Assembly: GCA_963693315.1 (NCBI GenBank)
Contig: CAVNZG010001039.1
Coordinates: 26,173 to 90,172 of the forward strand
DNA from: Diogma glabrata
Lineage: Eukaryota; Arthropoda; Insecta; Diptera; Cylindrotomidae
Direction of reading: 5' to 3'
Length of the DNA stretch: 64,000 nt
The notes beneath the pieces were generated by a model that was given only the letters and a program-made list of their open reading frames with translations, was not told where the DNA came from and did not search any database. Below are positions 11,001-25,545 of the stretch, piece by piece; the stretch's first letter is position 1; every line of letters starts with the position of its first letter. A program made the position numbers and the translations under genes.

Positions 11001-14000
11001 AAATCATTCAAATTATTCTGGGTTTCACATCAATCAGCATTCCAAGCAACTATTATATACATTTTTATATTTAAAATAATCAAAACATATCACATAAACA
11101 TTTGCGTCTATGCAAGCATGTTGTTGTGGGACCTTGGTATTTAAAGTTTTTTATGTGTTGATGTGACACACATTGTAATTTCTACTACTAAGCACATTTC
11201 ATTAAAAAAAAAATAGCATGTCAACACAGAATATTCCAAAACTAAGACTAAGGGATGGTATCGTTGATTGAAAAAACCATCCGCCAGCACCCCTAAGATA
11301 TCACTTTGGCTAATGAGATTTCATTGCTATTGCTAGTGATCTCAAGAAAACACCAATAGTAGGGACTAAAGTACGCGTTGTTGTCACACCCATAGATCAA
11401 CAATTTTAAATTTTACAAATCTTCCTGCGGAAAGCTAAGTAAATTCATTGGTATTAATGCGCATTCTTGCCGTTTGCAAATCACTATCGGCTAAGCACCA
11501 CCATTTTTAATTAGTTTATTTATCATGATTGCCATCCATGTTTAATCATACATAAGCTATGCGGTTCTTTGTATAGAATTTATGAGATTCCCGTCTCGTA
11601 ATTGTGAGCTTTAAATCGATATAATCGATGTTATCAAGTATCACGTTACAAGTATTAAGTTTTCACTTAATTTTAGAAACATGTATTACATACAATTCCA
11701 AACCAACAACATATTTGGTGTAGATGATAAAATTTGTCACATCATGATGTGTTAAATTCCAATACTTATATTTTTGATATACAAATGTAATTGTTTCAGG
11801 TTATACTTTCTTTATTACGTTATTTTTGATTTCATAAAAATTATGTTCAACAAAAAAACATTGATCAAAGCAAACTACCGGTTAAATAGATATTTAAATA
11901 AAAACCAAATTAAATAATTACAACATTTAGGCAAAATCCCTAAGATAATTATAAGGGCCCTGAGGTGCAGTTTTTGAAAATAGAAAATTTGCCACTTACC
12001 TTTGGGCTAATGTACACAACAGCTTCCCAAATTTTCATGATAATTAATGTATTAATGCATAAAGGACAAACAGACATACTTTCAATCTTATACATATTCA
12101 ATTTTTTTATATATTTTGATGATGTACTTCTTATTTAGAAACACAATGTAGGCTTATCGGTCTGTAAATTTAGAATAAATACTAATTCGTATTAACTAAT
12201 TTATGTAAAACAATGTTCAATTTATGTATTCAATATTTATTTAGCATAATGACTCGAATGCAAAAGATAGTAGCAATATAACTTTAAAACCTGCATTATG
12301 GATCAATTTTTTAAAATTCGTAAAAAGAAATTTTTATGATTTTTATGAATTCATGAATAAAAAAAACAATTTTAACAGTATTTAATAAAAAAAAAAACAA
12401 TAAATAAATGTACCACTCCAGGAATTGAACTCTCGACCTATAGAACCTCAGTCGACCGCGATATCCATATTGCAATTTGAAACGCTACGACCGGTAATAG
12501 ATAGGTATTTTTACTTAAATAAATTAACCTGACGAGAATTCGTATGTAAAAATGGTAACTCGAATATATAAATTTTTCCCAATACAAAATTGCACAACGC
12601 AAAATTGCACAAAGAAGTTTTCACTTCAAAAATTGTAAAATAAGCATGTATTTTTGTAGCGTACTCCTGTCCCCATTGTTTAAAGCCCATATATGACTAA
12701 CGTGAAGGCTCATTTCTTTACACCAGCAATAGCGCGACATCACCACGAATACTTCATAGCAAAAATTGAGAGTGCTACTGACTGAATACAGCTCATTCCC
12801 CAGAACCCGTATAACTTCGTATGGGCTAGTGGTATCTCACTTAAACTTGTATGTCAATTTTGTTGACTTTGTACGTGACACCCTTAGATCTAAAGCCGAA
12901 AAAAAATTTACAAATCAACAATTATCATTTTTATGGATGCTTTAAAATAAAACCACTAACTGTGCACATCGAGTATCTTCAAATCAATAAAAACCAATAA
13001 ATACTCACTACTTACACCTAAATATTAGATAACAAAAACTATTTGAAAAACATGAAGAATCATCACATTACAAAAAACTTAAAATGTTGTTCAGGTAAAA
13101 ATGACTGTCCAAAATTAAGATTTTTCATGGAGGAATTTGATTGATATTTATGACAAAATGAATTTTTGTACTTAAAAAAAATTTTTATTCATTAAAATAA
13201 AATTAAAATAATATAGGCAATGCATGCCAATAGTCATTTTTTCTGTACTCCAACCTCGTTAAAAAAATTTATTACATGAAAATCGTACCAAATCAAAGTT
13301 CACAAAATAATAACACAAAATTTAATTCCTCGTCTCATAAAACCTAAATTACGCATTGGAATTGGAATTCTAATTGATTCTTTATATGGACTTTTAATTA
13401 CAAGACGTAAGATTTTTTTGCGTCCATATTATATAGTAAAAATCGTATTTTGTTTTTGTAAATAAAATTAAATAAAAAAAAAACAAAGAAAAGAATTACA
13501 ATTAAATATTTATTCGGTTTTTCATCTGTTATTAAACTGCAATTATTTTTTATCGTTTTTGGTAAGATCGAAATGTTGATTTTCTTGAAACTTGACAACC
13601 ACAAAACTACAAGAAAATAAAATTAAAACTTATAAAAGACTACAATTAACTTAGTTTTTTGGCCATTTTTATGGCCATGACTTTGCTTTAATCATCCGCC
13701 ATCTATGTATTTATTAAACAACCTTCTTAATCTCGTTTCAATTATATTTTTTTTATAATTATCGAAACATCGTTTCAAAAACGGTTCACACGAAATTTTT
13801 CAAACAAATTAATTTATGTATGTCTTTTCAATAATTTATTCATCAAATTCAACTAGCTTCGTTTATCAGTGGTTCCTGGTAATTAAATTGATAAATCACT
13901 TCCAAAAACGATCTTATAATTATAGATTCAAAGTTAATTTTTAAAAAATTTATTCGGATAACCTTCGCGTAATTTGCAGTTTTATAAATATTTGTATCAA

Positions 14001-14796
14001 TAATTTACCTAATTTTCAAAATAAATAAATTCTACCTGCTTCCACTGAAACTGTTACATAAATCAACGAAAGTGAATTTTGTTTATGAAAAATTTGAATT
14101 CAGTCAATATTTTACTTGTGATCTTAATTTATGCTACATAAGACATTTATCAAGATTTATATGTATTTCTAAGATTTATTATACAGTTATGATATATGTG
14201 ATAAATATACCAACAAGTGTGAACGTAATTTTTTTTACATCAGATTAATTTAATCAAACATATATTAATTACAACTGCGACATATTTTTTTATTGTTAAA
14301 TCAACATTAATCACTAATACACACGTATTGAGCGTGTAGACTTTTGTTTTAAAAAAAATTTTACATTAATTTTACATTAATTATTGTAATGGAATCGTTT
14401 GGAAATGTTGATTAGAAAATAAACTTTATTTAATTAACTTACAACGATTAGTGTCATAGACTTGATTAACATAATTCTATGTTTTAAATAAGACTAATTT
14501 TATTTCCGTAAATACTTTTATTTTCAATTTGGGTGTCGTTTGTCGGTAAAGAACTTACCGTAAAATTAACAAAACAAAGGAATGTAATTTACATAATTTT
14601 AGACTAAAACTATTCGTATGCTAGAAACATATCATCGTTGCGTACTAAGTGGGCTGAATAAAAAAAAAGTTGTTTAAAATTTAAAATTAATTTATTCTGT
14701 GTTAGTTGAACAATTTTTAATATGATCTGTTATAGAAACCGAATCGCAGTTTTATTTCAAACGACAGAAAATAAGTAATTCTTAATAATAAAGAAG
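11001..14796. other. Unassigned AT-rich DNA, no protein gene seen
   Basis: Only short frames are present. Apart from the tRNA-like remnant at 12409-12493 I see no recognisable feature. The last few hundred bases could include the promoter of the 598-codon ORF, but no clear TATA-initiator pair can be argued in such AT-rich sequence. Confidence 0.5.
12409..12493 (-). pseudogene. tRNA-like or tRNA-derived remnant
   Basis: On the minus strand the sequence GGTCGAGAGTTCAATTCCTG contains GTTCAATTC, which fits the tRNA B-box (GWTCRANNC). About 55 bases upstream is a weak A-box-like TAGCGTTTCAAA. The T-stem does not pair fully and the acceptor stem is not convincing, so this is at best a decayed tRNA or the head of a tRNA-derived SINE. 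Confidence 0.3.
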
Positions 14797-14823
14797 TAAG
14801 CTTTACGTCCAATCTCCAAAAGT

Positions 14824-16620
14824 ATGATGGAGTTGTATCCTCAATATGCAAAACAAGACAAAGTTTGTCATTCATGCAGAAAACTTGATACCACAATTAA
14901 TTTTGGTGAAAACATTAGTTCTGATCTAAACAGTAGTGAATTTTCAGTTATCTCAAGTGAAGATGAAGATGATGATGATGTTGATGGCTTACCTGTCCCT
15001 AAAAAAATTAGAATGTCTAGAGAACAGGAGTTGGAAGAAATGTTGGATGGAATAAAAAATTTGTTTACAAGCTTACCTTCAACTGATCCTCTGCGTATCA
15101 CGATCCTCACGATAGCTCCAGATTGTTGGAGCATAAGTAAAACTTCAAAAGAATTTCAAACTTCTAGACGACTTGTGAGAAAAGCAAGACAACTAAAGAA
15201 ATCAGCAGGTATTTTGGCTGCACCAGTTTCAAAAGCGGGCAAGACATTACCTCAAGAAGTTGTCGAACAAGTGAGAAGTTTTTTTCAATCTGATGAAAAT
15301 AGCCGTATGATGCCTAATAAAAAGGATGTGTTGACAGTAGAAATAAATGGTCAAAAAGAGAAGAAACAAAAACGCTTGCTGCTCTGTGATGTAAAACATC
15401 TGTTTGACCAGTTCAAAGAAAAATTTCCTCAGATTGCCATAGGAGTATCAAAATTTGCGGAGCTTCGGCCTAAACGGTGTGTTTTGGCTGGTTCAAATGG
15501 TACTCATTCTGTTTGTGTCTGTACAATTCATCAGAATATGAAAACTATGCTTGAAGCCATAAATCTGGGTAAGCTTACAGAATGCTCACAAACATCAATG
15601 AAAACGTATGAAGATTGTTTAAAAAATCTCGTGTGCGATAGTCCGTCCCCGCTGTGCTACTTACGCGAATGTACATCGTGTCCCAAAATTCAGATTTTTC
15701 ATGATACTGTTTTAAGAATTCTCGAAGAAAATGGAATATCTGAAGTTATTTTCAGTATCTGGCAAGCAAGTGACCGGTGCACCTTAAAAAAAGAATGTTT
15801 GTCGTGTGAAGATTTCGTTCAAGACCTATGCATTCGTTTAGAAACACTACTTCCTCATGATTTCCTGTCAAAAAACCAGTCAAGATATCTTACGGATACT
15901 CGAAATAATTTAAAAATGAATGAAGTCCTTGTTCAAACTGACTTTTCAGAAAATTTCGTCTTCATCGCGCAGGATGCGGCACAAGCTTTCCACTACAACA
16001 ACCAGCAGTGTACAGTCCATCCTGTTGTTTTGTACTATAGAAGTAAAGAGGCTATCGATCACAAAAGTTTTGTCTTCTTGTCTGACAGTACCAATCATGA
16101 CACTTCAGCTGTTTATCTTATGCAACAGTTATTAATACCAGAAATAAAAAAAATATGTCCTAAAGTAAAAAAGCTGATTTACGTGAGTGACGGTGCTAAA
16201 CAGCATTATAAGAATAGGTACCAAATGATAAATCTTATTCATCATAAAGAGGATTTCGGTATTGTAGCTGAATGGCATTTCCATCCAACGGCCCATGGAA
16301 AAGGTGCCTGTGACGGTGTAGGTGCTATTTTAAAACGAGAAGCAACACGAGCTAGTCTGCAAGCAAAGCCCAATGATGCAATTTTAACATCAGAATCTCT
16401 GTTTAGGTGGGCAAAGAGTAAATTCGAATCCATTAAATTTTTTTATTACAACGAAAAAGAGCATAAACAAATACAAAAGTCATTAAAAAAAAGGTTTTCT
16501 GTAGCACCGAGCGTACCAAACATTTCTATTGGACATGCTTGTATAACTTATCCTGGAAAGAAGCTGGAAGTTTGTAGATACTCTGGAAGTTCAAAAGTGA
16601 TAAGTTCTGTACAATATTAA
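14824..16620 (+). CDS. Unclassified transposase-like protein, intact 598-aa ORF
   Basis: The only long intact ORF in the window. The ATG at 14824 is the first after an in-frame TAA at 14797; an upstream exon joined at the AG before 14822 cannot be excluded. The N-terminus has CHSC (residues 15-18), an acidic run near 40-52 and a Lys/Arg-rich part. Middle Cys/His clusters follow: GTHSVCVCTIHQN, then CDSPSPLCYLRECTSCP and CTLKKECLSC, possibly zinc-binding. The C-terminal third has blocks TDFSEN (Asp373), HYNN-HPVV-YRS, SDGAKQHYKN (Asp456) and AEWHFHPTAHGKGACDG (Glu483, Asp497). Asp residues following hydrophobic strands fit an RNase H-fold transposase or integrase, but this is inference. A decayed relative at 43200-44206 keeps the same blocks, showing a repeat family. 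I see no terminal inverted repeats around this copy. Codon use is AT-rich like the surroundings. From memory similar proteins are widespread and unnamed in metazoan genomes. Confidence 0.75.
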   Translation: MMELYPQYAKQDKVCHSCRKLDTTINFGENISSDLNSSEFSVISSEDEDDDDVDGLPVPKKIRMSREQELEEMLDGIKNLFTSLPSTDPLRITILTIAPDCWSISKTSKEFQTSRRLVRKARQLKKSAGILAAPVSKAGKTLPQEVVEQVRSFFQSDENSRMMPNKKDVLTVEINGQKEKKQKRLLLCDVKHLFDQFKEKFPQIAIGVSKFAELRPKRCVLAGSNGTHSVCVCTIHQNMKTMLEAINLGKLTECSQTSMKTYEDCLKNLVCDSPSPLCYLRECTSCPKIQIFHDTVLRILEENGISEVIFSIWQASDRCTLKKECLSCEDFVQDLCIRLETLLPHDFLSKNQSRYLTDTRNNLKMNEVLVQTDFSENFVFIAQDAAQAFHYNNQQCTVHPVVLYYRSKEAIDHKSFVFLSDSTNHDTSAVYLMQQLLIPEIKKICPKVKKLIYVSDGAKQHYKNRYQMINLIHHKEDFGIVAEWHFHPTAHGKGACDGVGAILKREATRASLQAKPNDAILTSESLFRWAKSKFESIKFFYYNEKEHKQIQKSLKKRFSVAPSVPNISIGHACITYPGKKLEVCRYSGSSKVISSVQY

Positions 16621-17635
16621 ATTACTGAAGTTACTGTTTTTTTATTTTAACTAATTATTTTTTTATTTTAACTAAACTAATTTACATTTCTATTTTAGAT
16701 TACTTTCTGTACGAATAGATTGACTAAGTTAATTAACTTAATTAACTTACACAGAATTAAATAGTGGAAATACTGGAAAGGAAAAATAAATAGTGGAAAT
16801 ACTGGTAAAACGGTTTTAAGTTGAAGGATAGGCTGCTCCTAAAGTTGGCGATCCAACTGTCGTTTTAATCAGTCTTTTCATGCATTATTCGACAACGTAC
16901 GGTATATAATAATACGAGATCCTGAGCTGTTTAATATAAAGAACGAGTTACTAGCTTTTTACACTAAAAAAGAATAAGAATATTTAAGAAACACGAAAAA
17001 TATTTTAATACTTTTTTTAAAGGTTAGGGACACGCTATAACACTGAATAACTTGAGACATAGCATAAATGTACAATTTTCAATTTCAATAAAAATGTTAT
17101 GAAAATTTAATGCCATATTAAAAAATATTTGCGGTTACAAACCATGCACTCCTGCTTTTTGACGAATATTTGGAGGTTAGGGGCTCAGTTTTGCAGTTTA
17201 ATGTATCTACAATCATAGATTGACAATCACATATCAAAAATACAGTTATCTTACATAATTATTCATTGACCTACACTTACAGTGGTCCTAAACCACAAAA
17301 AACTGATTTTGCACAATTTTTTTTATGTTATAAATTACGTATAGCCTCAAATACGAGTACAATACTCAGATAGCATGTATAAATCAAAGATATAAAAAAT
17401 TACACAAATTCTACTAAATAGCCGTAAGTTAAGCTCATATAACATAAAAAAGCTGCTAATTTTGTGGCAGATAGACTGCTTTTAGCCGCCATGTTGGTCC
17501 GCCATTTTTAATTTATGAAAAAGGCCACATGCTATTTAAATCTAGAGAGTATAAGCTACATTTTACGCCCAAACGCTTTTCAAAAATCTTTAACCAATTA
17601 TGGACATTGGGGGGTGTCCGGTTGACGTGGATCGT
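16621..17635. other. 3' flank of the 598-aa ORF, no gene seen
   Basis: AT-rich sequence with a short direct duplication near 16763-16806 (AATAGTGGAAATACTGG twice) and several T-runs. No inverted partner of the upstream flank was found. AATAAA-like words exist near 17089 but are expected by chance here. Confidence 0.4.
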
Positions 17636-20546
<2,911 letters not shown>

Positions 20547-20635
20547 TTGGTTATGTTTCTTCAGCTTCTCGGTCAATAGGATTGAGTAATAGTTGTAAAT
20601 TTACTTCATAGTTGTTTATTTATTTATTAATATAT

Positions 20636-20670
20636 CCGACGTTTCGGCTAATATATTGCCATTTTCAAGG
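20636..20670 (-). ncRNA. Degenerate hammerhead-ribozyme-like motif, left copy
   Basis: Same sequence as the right copy, on the minus strand, with the same two departures from the CUGANGA box. Confidence 0.5.
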
Positions 20671-21105
20671 ATAATCTATCAACAAAAATTTTTTTTGGAA
20701 ATTAAAAAATTGGAAAACTTAAATTAAAAATTGAGCAGTAAATTTTAAACAGTTAATAAAGACATTAATGATGCTAATATAAAGATAATTTGATCAATAT
20801 TTGTTTTAGTTGGTGAAAATACTATTATATATAATACTATTATGTACTTACATATTGTTAAACAACTTCGCACTATAAAATTAACTATATAAAACTTAAT
20901 AATTAATACAAATTACATACGAAAATAATAAATTAACAAAAAACGATTTACATTAAAACATTAAATTAAAATTAGTATAACCGAGTTGAAACTAAAATGT
21001 CAAGCGTATGGTTTTATTCACAACATTATTTGTTGAAATAGCGTTACAACATTATTTTTTGTGTATGTTGTTTATACAACAAAATATATATATAAATGAA
21101 CTTAT

Positions 21106-22198
21106 TTAATTTCTGGATTTTTTAGTGGTGTGTTGTGCTGTAGTTTGGTTATTTGTATTTATGCTGTATTCAGTTGTTATGCGGATTGGTGTGGGTGATC
21201 TTTTTCGTTTTCGGTTATTGTTGTTGTATTTGGATTTTTGTTCAAGTTCGTCACTGATGATGTTGCAAAAAATTGGTGTTAAATTATCTGTGTCTCGTTT
21301 AATGTTAAATGTGTTGTGTGTGTATATGTGTAGTGATTCCTTGGTTAAGCGTTTTGACCAGTTTTGTTCTGTATCCAGAATTCTGACGTTCTCAAAATCT
21401 GGATAGTGGTTGTGGTTGATATGGTGGTCCATTAGTGCGGTTTTCGGTATGTTGGGATCAGTTTTAATTCGTTTGATGTCATTTTTGTGGTTGGCCATTC
21501 TTTTTCCTAGTTGTTGCTTTGTTTGTCCAATGTACGTGCTGGCGCATGTTTCATTACTCGTCACATTACCTAAACATGGAATTTCGTATATTACATTAGT
21601 TTTTTGTAATTTTTCGGTGGGGTCTTTCAATTTAGTGTATGACCGCTTCATATTTTTGGTGTTGGTAATTCCAAGTTTAATATTGGGGCAAACAGTATTT
21701 GCAATTTTCTTAATTTTTTCTGTTATACCGTGCACGTAGGTCATTCGTTTATATATATTAGTTGTTCCTTGTTCCGTGGTGGTTTGGGTGGTCGTTGTTT
21801 GTGTATTGAGGTTAGTTATTTCTCTATGGAGTAGTTTCTGTATTATTGCATTGGGGTAGTTGTTGAGTCTAAGGGTGTTCCTAATTAAGTGGTAGTTTTT
21901 GGGGTGATATTTAGAAGAGCTTAGAGTTAAAACACGGTTGATAAAGTTGGATGCGGGATTTAATTTCTGTTGTTGTGGGTGTTGGGTGTAAAAATTGAGA
22001 ATTCTATTGGAGGTGGTATTTTTCTTATACCAGTCTGTATTAATAGTATCATCATGGTCACGTATCGTTAATACATCTAGGTAGGGTAGTTGGCCATTAT
22101 TTTCTTTTTCTACCGTAAACTTCAAACGAGGATGGAAGCTGTTGAGTTTGTTAAGTGTATCATCGATATGTGTTGATGGAAGGATGGAGAAAATATCA
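21106..22198 (-). pseudogene. Penelope-like polyprotein C-terminus (RT end plus GIY-YIG), left copy
   Basis: An open frame of 363 codons runs from the inversion junction to a TAA at 21106. It starts directly after the expected catalytic YxDD region with VDIFSILPSTHIDD, followed by LNSFHPRLKFTVE and LPYLDV, the reverse-transcriptase thumb of Penelope-like elements. The GIY-YIG endonuclease comes next: VIYEIPC, STYIGQT, LGKRMANH with the usual Tyr and Arg residues, then LDTEQNWSKRLTKES. A basic tail (NNNRKRKRSPTP) ends it. The 5' two thirds, including the RT catalytic core, are missing, so it cannot encode a working enzyme. Confidence 0.88.
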
Positions 22199-23031
22199 AC
22201 CGTGTTTTAACTCTAAGCTCTTCTAAATATCACCCCCAAAACTACCACTTAATTAGGAACACCCTTAGACTCAACAACTACCCCAATGCAATAATACAGA
22301 AACTACTCCATAGAGAAATAACTAACCTCAATACACAAACAACGACCACCCAAACCACCACGGGACAAGGAACAACTAATATATATAAACGAATGACCTA
22401 CGTGCACGGTATAACCGAAAAAATTAAGAAAATTGCAAATACTGTTTGCCCCAATATTAAACTTGGAATTACCAACACCAAAAATATGAAGCGGTCATAC
22501 ACTAAATTGAAAGACCCCACCGAAAAATTACAAAAAACTAATGTAATATACGAAATTCCATGTTTAGGTAATGTGACGAGTAATGAAACATGCGCCAGCA
22601 CGTACATTGGACAAACAAAGCAACAACTAGGAAAAAGAATGGCCAACCACAAAAATGACATCAAACGAATTAAAACTGATCCCAACATACCAAAAACCGC
22701 ACTAATGGACCACCATATCAACCACAACCACTATCCAGATTTTGAGAACGTCAGAATTCTGGATACAGAACAAAACTGGTCAAAACGCTTAACCAAGGAA
22801 TCACTACACATATACACACACAACACATTTAACATTAAACGAGACACAGATAATTTAACACCAATTTTTTGCAACATCATCAGTGACGAACTTGAACAAA
22901 AATCCAAATACAACAACAATAACCGAAAACGAAAAAGATCACCCACACCAATCCGCATAACAACTGAATACAGCATAAATACAAATAACCAAACTACAGC
23001 ACAACACACCACTAAAAAATCCAGAAATTAA
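22195..23031 (+). pseudogene. Penelope-like GIY-YIG domain, right copy
   Basis: Inverted partner of the left copy, open for 278 codons from the junction (INRVLTLSS) to the TAA at 23031. From the methionine of MTYVHGITEKIKK onward the 212 residues equal the left copy exactly; upstream two residues differ. It lacks all RT sequence. The antisense frames on both copies are shadows. Confidence 0.88.
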
Positions 23032-23466
23032 ATAAGTTCATTTATATATATATTTTGTTGTATAAACAACATACACAAAAAATAATGTTGTAACGCTATT
23101 TCAACAAATAATGTTGTGAATAAAACCATACGCTTGACATTTTAGTTTCAACTCGGTTATACTAATTTTAATTTAATGTTTTAATGTAAATCGTTTTTTG
23201 TTAATTTATTATTTTCGTATGTAATTTGTTTTAATTATTAAGTTTTATATAGTTAATTTTATAGTGCGAAGTTGTTTAACAATATGTAAGTACATAATAG
23301 TATTATATATAATAGTATTTTCACCAACTAAAACAAATATTGATCAAATTATCTTTATATTAGCATCATTAATGTCTTTATTAACTGTTTAAAATTTACT
23401 GCTCAATTTTTAATTTAAGTTTTCCAATTTTTTAATTTCCAAAAAAAATTTTTGTTGATAGATTAT

Positions 23467-23502
23467 CCTTGAAAATGGCAATATATTAGCCGAAACGTCG
23501 GA
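23467..23502 (+). ncRNA. Degenerate hammerhead-ribozyme-like motif of the Penelope element, right copy
   Basis: Penelope-like elements are known to carry hammerhead ribozymes in their terminal parts, with core CUGANGA, a stem and GAAA. Here TTGAAAA-TGGC, a loop, then GCCGAAACGTCGG occupy the right place and order; the stem TGGC/GCC(G) and GAAAC are kept but the first core box differs from CUGANGA at two positions. Likely inactive. Confidence 0.5.
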
Positions 23503-23643
23503 TATATTAATAAATAAATAAACAACTATGAAGTAAATTTACAACTATTACTCAATCCTATTGACCGAGAAGCTGAAACACCTTCACCTGAAGAAACATA
23601 ACCAACTAATTTACATACATTACGGTCGAAACAAACACTCCAA

Positions 23644-23824
<181 letters not shown>

Positions 23825-24124
23825 TATACACCTATTTTCAAGCGAAAGTACTGTTGGTTTTTTGTAAATAAAATGGTACTGGGTGATCCGATTTTAAAGC
23901 GGTTTTCAATTTTAAATAGCTCAATATTGGTGGAGTATTTTGATATATAATTTGTTTTTTTATCCTAACTAAATCATTAAAAAAATTAATTTAAAGTTTG
24001 ATAAAAGTTTTTCAATAGAAAAAAATCAAAAAAAATCAGAAAATAATAGAATTTTTAATTTTGTTTCATAAATAATTGACTAAATTCTTTAATAATATTT
24101 GATTATTTGATTAATTCATTAAAT

Positions 24125-24503
24125 TTAATTAATATTAATATAATATAAAGTTAATAAATAATATCTTATGTGACCGGCTTGTGCTGCAATCATTTCGCGC
24201 ATTCTATTAGACATTGAATTTAACAAATTGATGAAATATTGGCGCCAATCAACGCCTGTCATCATGTTGTGCGCTCTCACAATGGCATCCCAGACCTCAT
24301 CATTACTATGAAACACTTGGTGTTCACTCCTAACTTTGCCTTTGATCTCTGACCCGACATTCTCAACAGGATTTATGTCTGGAGAGAGACTGAAAGTACA
24401 AGTTTCTACATTAATTAAATATTTAAAATTACAAGATAAAATCAATTCACCTCGGGTGATCAAACACAAAATCCCGTGTATCGCCTATATTTTCATTAAT
24501 CCA
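24125..24503 (-). pseudogene. Tc1-like transposase C-terminal half, left copy
   Basis: Inverted partner of the right copy: SLSPDINPVEN, EVWDAIVRAHNMM and SMSNRMREMIAAQ on the minus strand. An indel after the conserved end removes the usual stop and adds about 12 residues. The stretch before the intron carries an extra insertion (near 24460-24470) relative to the right copy, so exon 1 is damaged. Confidence 0.7.
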
Positions 24504-24888
24504 TTGTTTGACGATAATCATCCGGTACACACTTCAAATGCTGTCAAACAATGGATTAATGAAAATATAGGCGATACACGGGATGATCAACCGAGGTAAA
24601 TTAATTTTATCTTGTAATTTTAAATATTTAATTAATGTAGAAATTTGTATTTTCAGTCTCTCTCCAGAGATAAATCCTGTTGAGAATGTCGGATCAGAGA
24701 TCAAAGCCAAAGCTAGGAGTGAACACCAAGTGTTTCATAGTAATGATGAGGTCTGGGATGCCATTGTGAGAGCGCACAACATGATGAGAGGCGTTGATTG
24801 GTGCCAATATTTCATCAATTTGTTAAATTCAATGTCTAATAGAATGCGCGAAATGGTTGCAGCACAAGCCGGTCAGATAAGATATTAA
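24504..24888 (+). pseudogene. Tc1-like transposase C-terminal half, right copy, with one intron
   Basis: Catalytic-domain end of a DD(34-35)E transposase. Exon 1 holds the second Asp in FDDNHPVHTS followed by NAVKQWINENIG, with the frame passing through the inversion spacer. It ends at 24595; GTAAAT starts an intron that closes with TTTTCAG at 24656 (61 bp). Joining CCGAG to TCTCTCTCC restores QPSLSPEINPVEN, the block with the catalytic Glu, where Tc1 proteins have (W)P..SPDLNPIEN. The second exon continues with VWDAIVRAH and SMSNRMREMVAAQ and stops at 24886-24888. The N-terminal half with the DNA-binding domain is missing. Confidence 0.75.
24596..24656 (+). other. Spliceosomal intron in Tc1-like transposase (61 bp)
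   Basis: GT at 24596-24597 and AG at 24655-24656, AT-rich with a T-rich acceptor (GTATTTTCAG). Removal joins two recognisable transposase blocks in frame. The same intron of equal length exists in the left copy (24390-24450, minus), with GTGAAT donor and ACTTTCAG acceptor. Confidence 0.7.
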
Positions 24889-25090
24889 CTTTAAATTATA
24901 TTAATATTAATTAAATTTAATGAATTAATCAAATAATCATATATTGTTAAAGAATTTAGTCAATTATTTATGAAATAAAATTAAAAATTCTATTATTTTC
25001 TGATTTTTTTTGATTTTTTTCTATTGAAAAACTTTTATCAAACTTTAAATTAATTTTTTTTAATGATTAAGTTAAGATAAAAAAACAAAT

Positions 25091-25545
25091 ATATATACAT
25101 ATATTGTAAATTTTTGATAATAAATAACCAACTTTTATTATCTATTCGACTATAATACTTCAGATAATACAAATCAAAATATATAAAATTAAAATATATA
25201 TTTATATAAACTTTTTTTTCATTTTGACTTTCCGTCTCCGCTTATCATATATAGTCGTTTGCCACCAAAATTTTTCCGAAATTCCGAGATGAAGCACATT
25301 ACAATAGGTAGATTTTTATATGAAATCTACCTTAAAAAAATATTGTGACGCTGATGCATAGGCTGACTTCACCACAGCTCTGGAAACATAGTGTTCTGGA
25401 TATACAATTAGCTAATATCCATCAAATACTTTAATTAAAAGCTAACCAATGTTATAGACTTCGTAGTTCTAATTATAAAAATATTAAAGAGAGCAGTAGT
25501 ATCCCAACATACATAAATTCTGTTGAACGAGAAAAAGTAAAAAAA
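25091..25545. other. No gene; short GGTAGATTT hairpin at 25306-25332
   Basis: AT-rich flank. AGGTAGATTT and AAATCTACCT form a 10-bp stem with a short loop, a sequence shared with 57730-57754 and 62396-62422. Confidence 0.5.

Larger units (their letters stand above)
23949..25090. mobile_element. Head-to-head pair of Tc1-like transposon 3' halves
   Basis: Arms 23949-24514 and 24544-25090 are inverted copies, similar but with several substitutions and small indels; the spacer of about 30 bp (24515-24543) is unique. The outer parts are noncoding AT-rich DNA with the same order of A and T runs; coding parts face inward to the centre. No terminal repeat or target duplication is evident, so this looks like a rearranged remnant rather than a complete element. 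Confidence 0.75.

Noticed and set aside
10756..11011. Two short minus-strand ORFs
   Set aside because: They are made almost entirely of undetermined residues from the 200-N gap.
12808..12822. ATAACTTCGTAT, identical to part of a loxP arm
   Set aside because: Only about 12 bases match, with no spacer or second arm; chance in AT-rich DNA.
14300..17600. Terminal inverted repeats around the 598-aa ORF
   Set aside because: Compared the flanks by eye on both strands; only short AT-rich words such as TTAATTAACTTA match, in direct orientation.
21125..21739. Plus-strand ORFs of 93 and 109 codons opposite the Penelope gene (mirrored at 22398-23012)
   Set aside because: They lie antisense to a recognised GIY-YIG frame and recur only because the region is duplicated.
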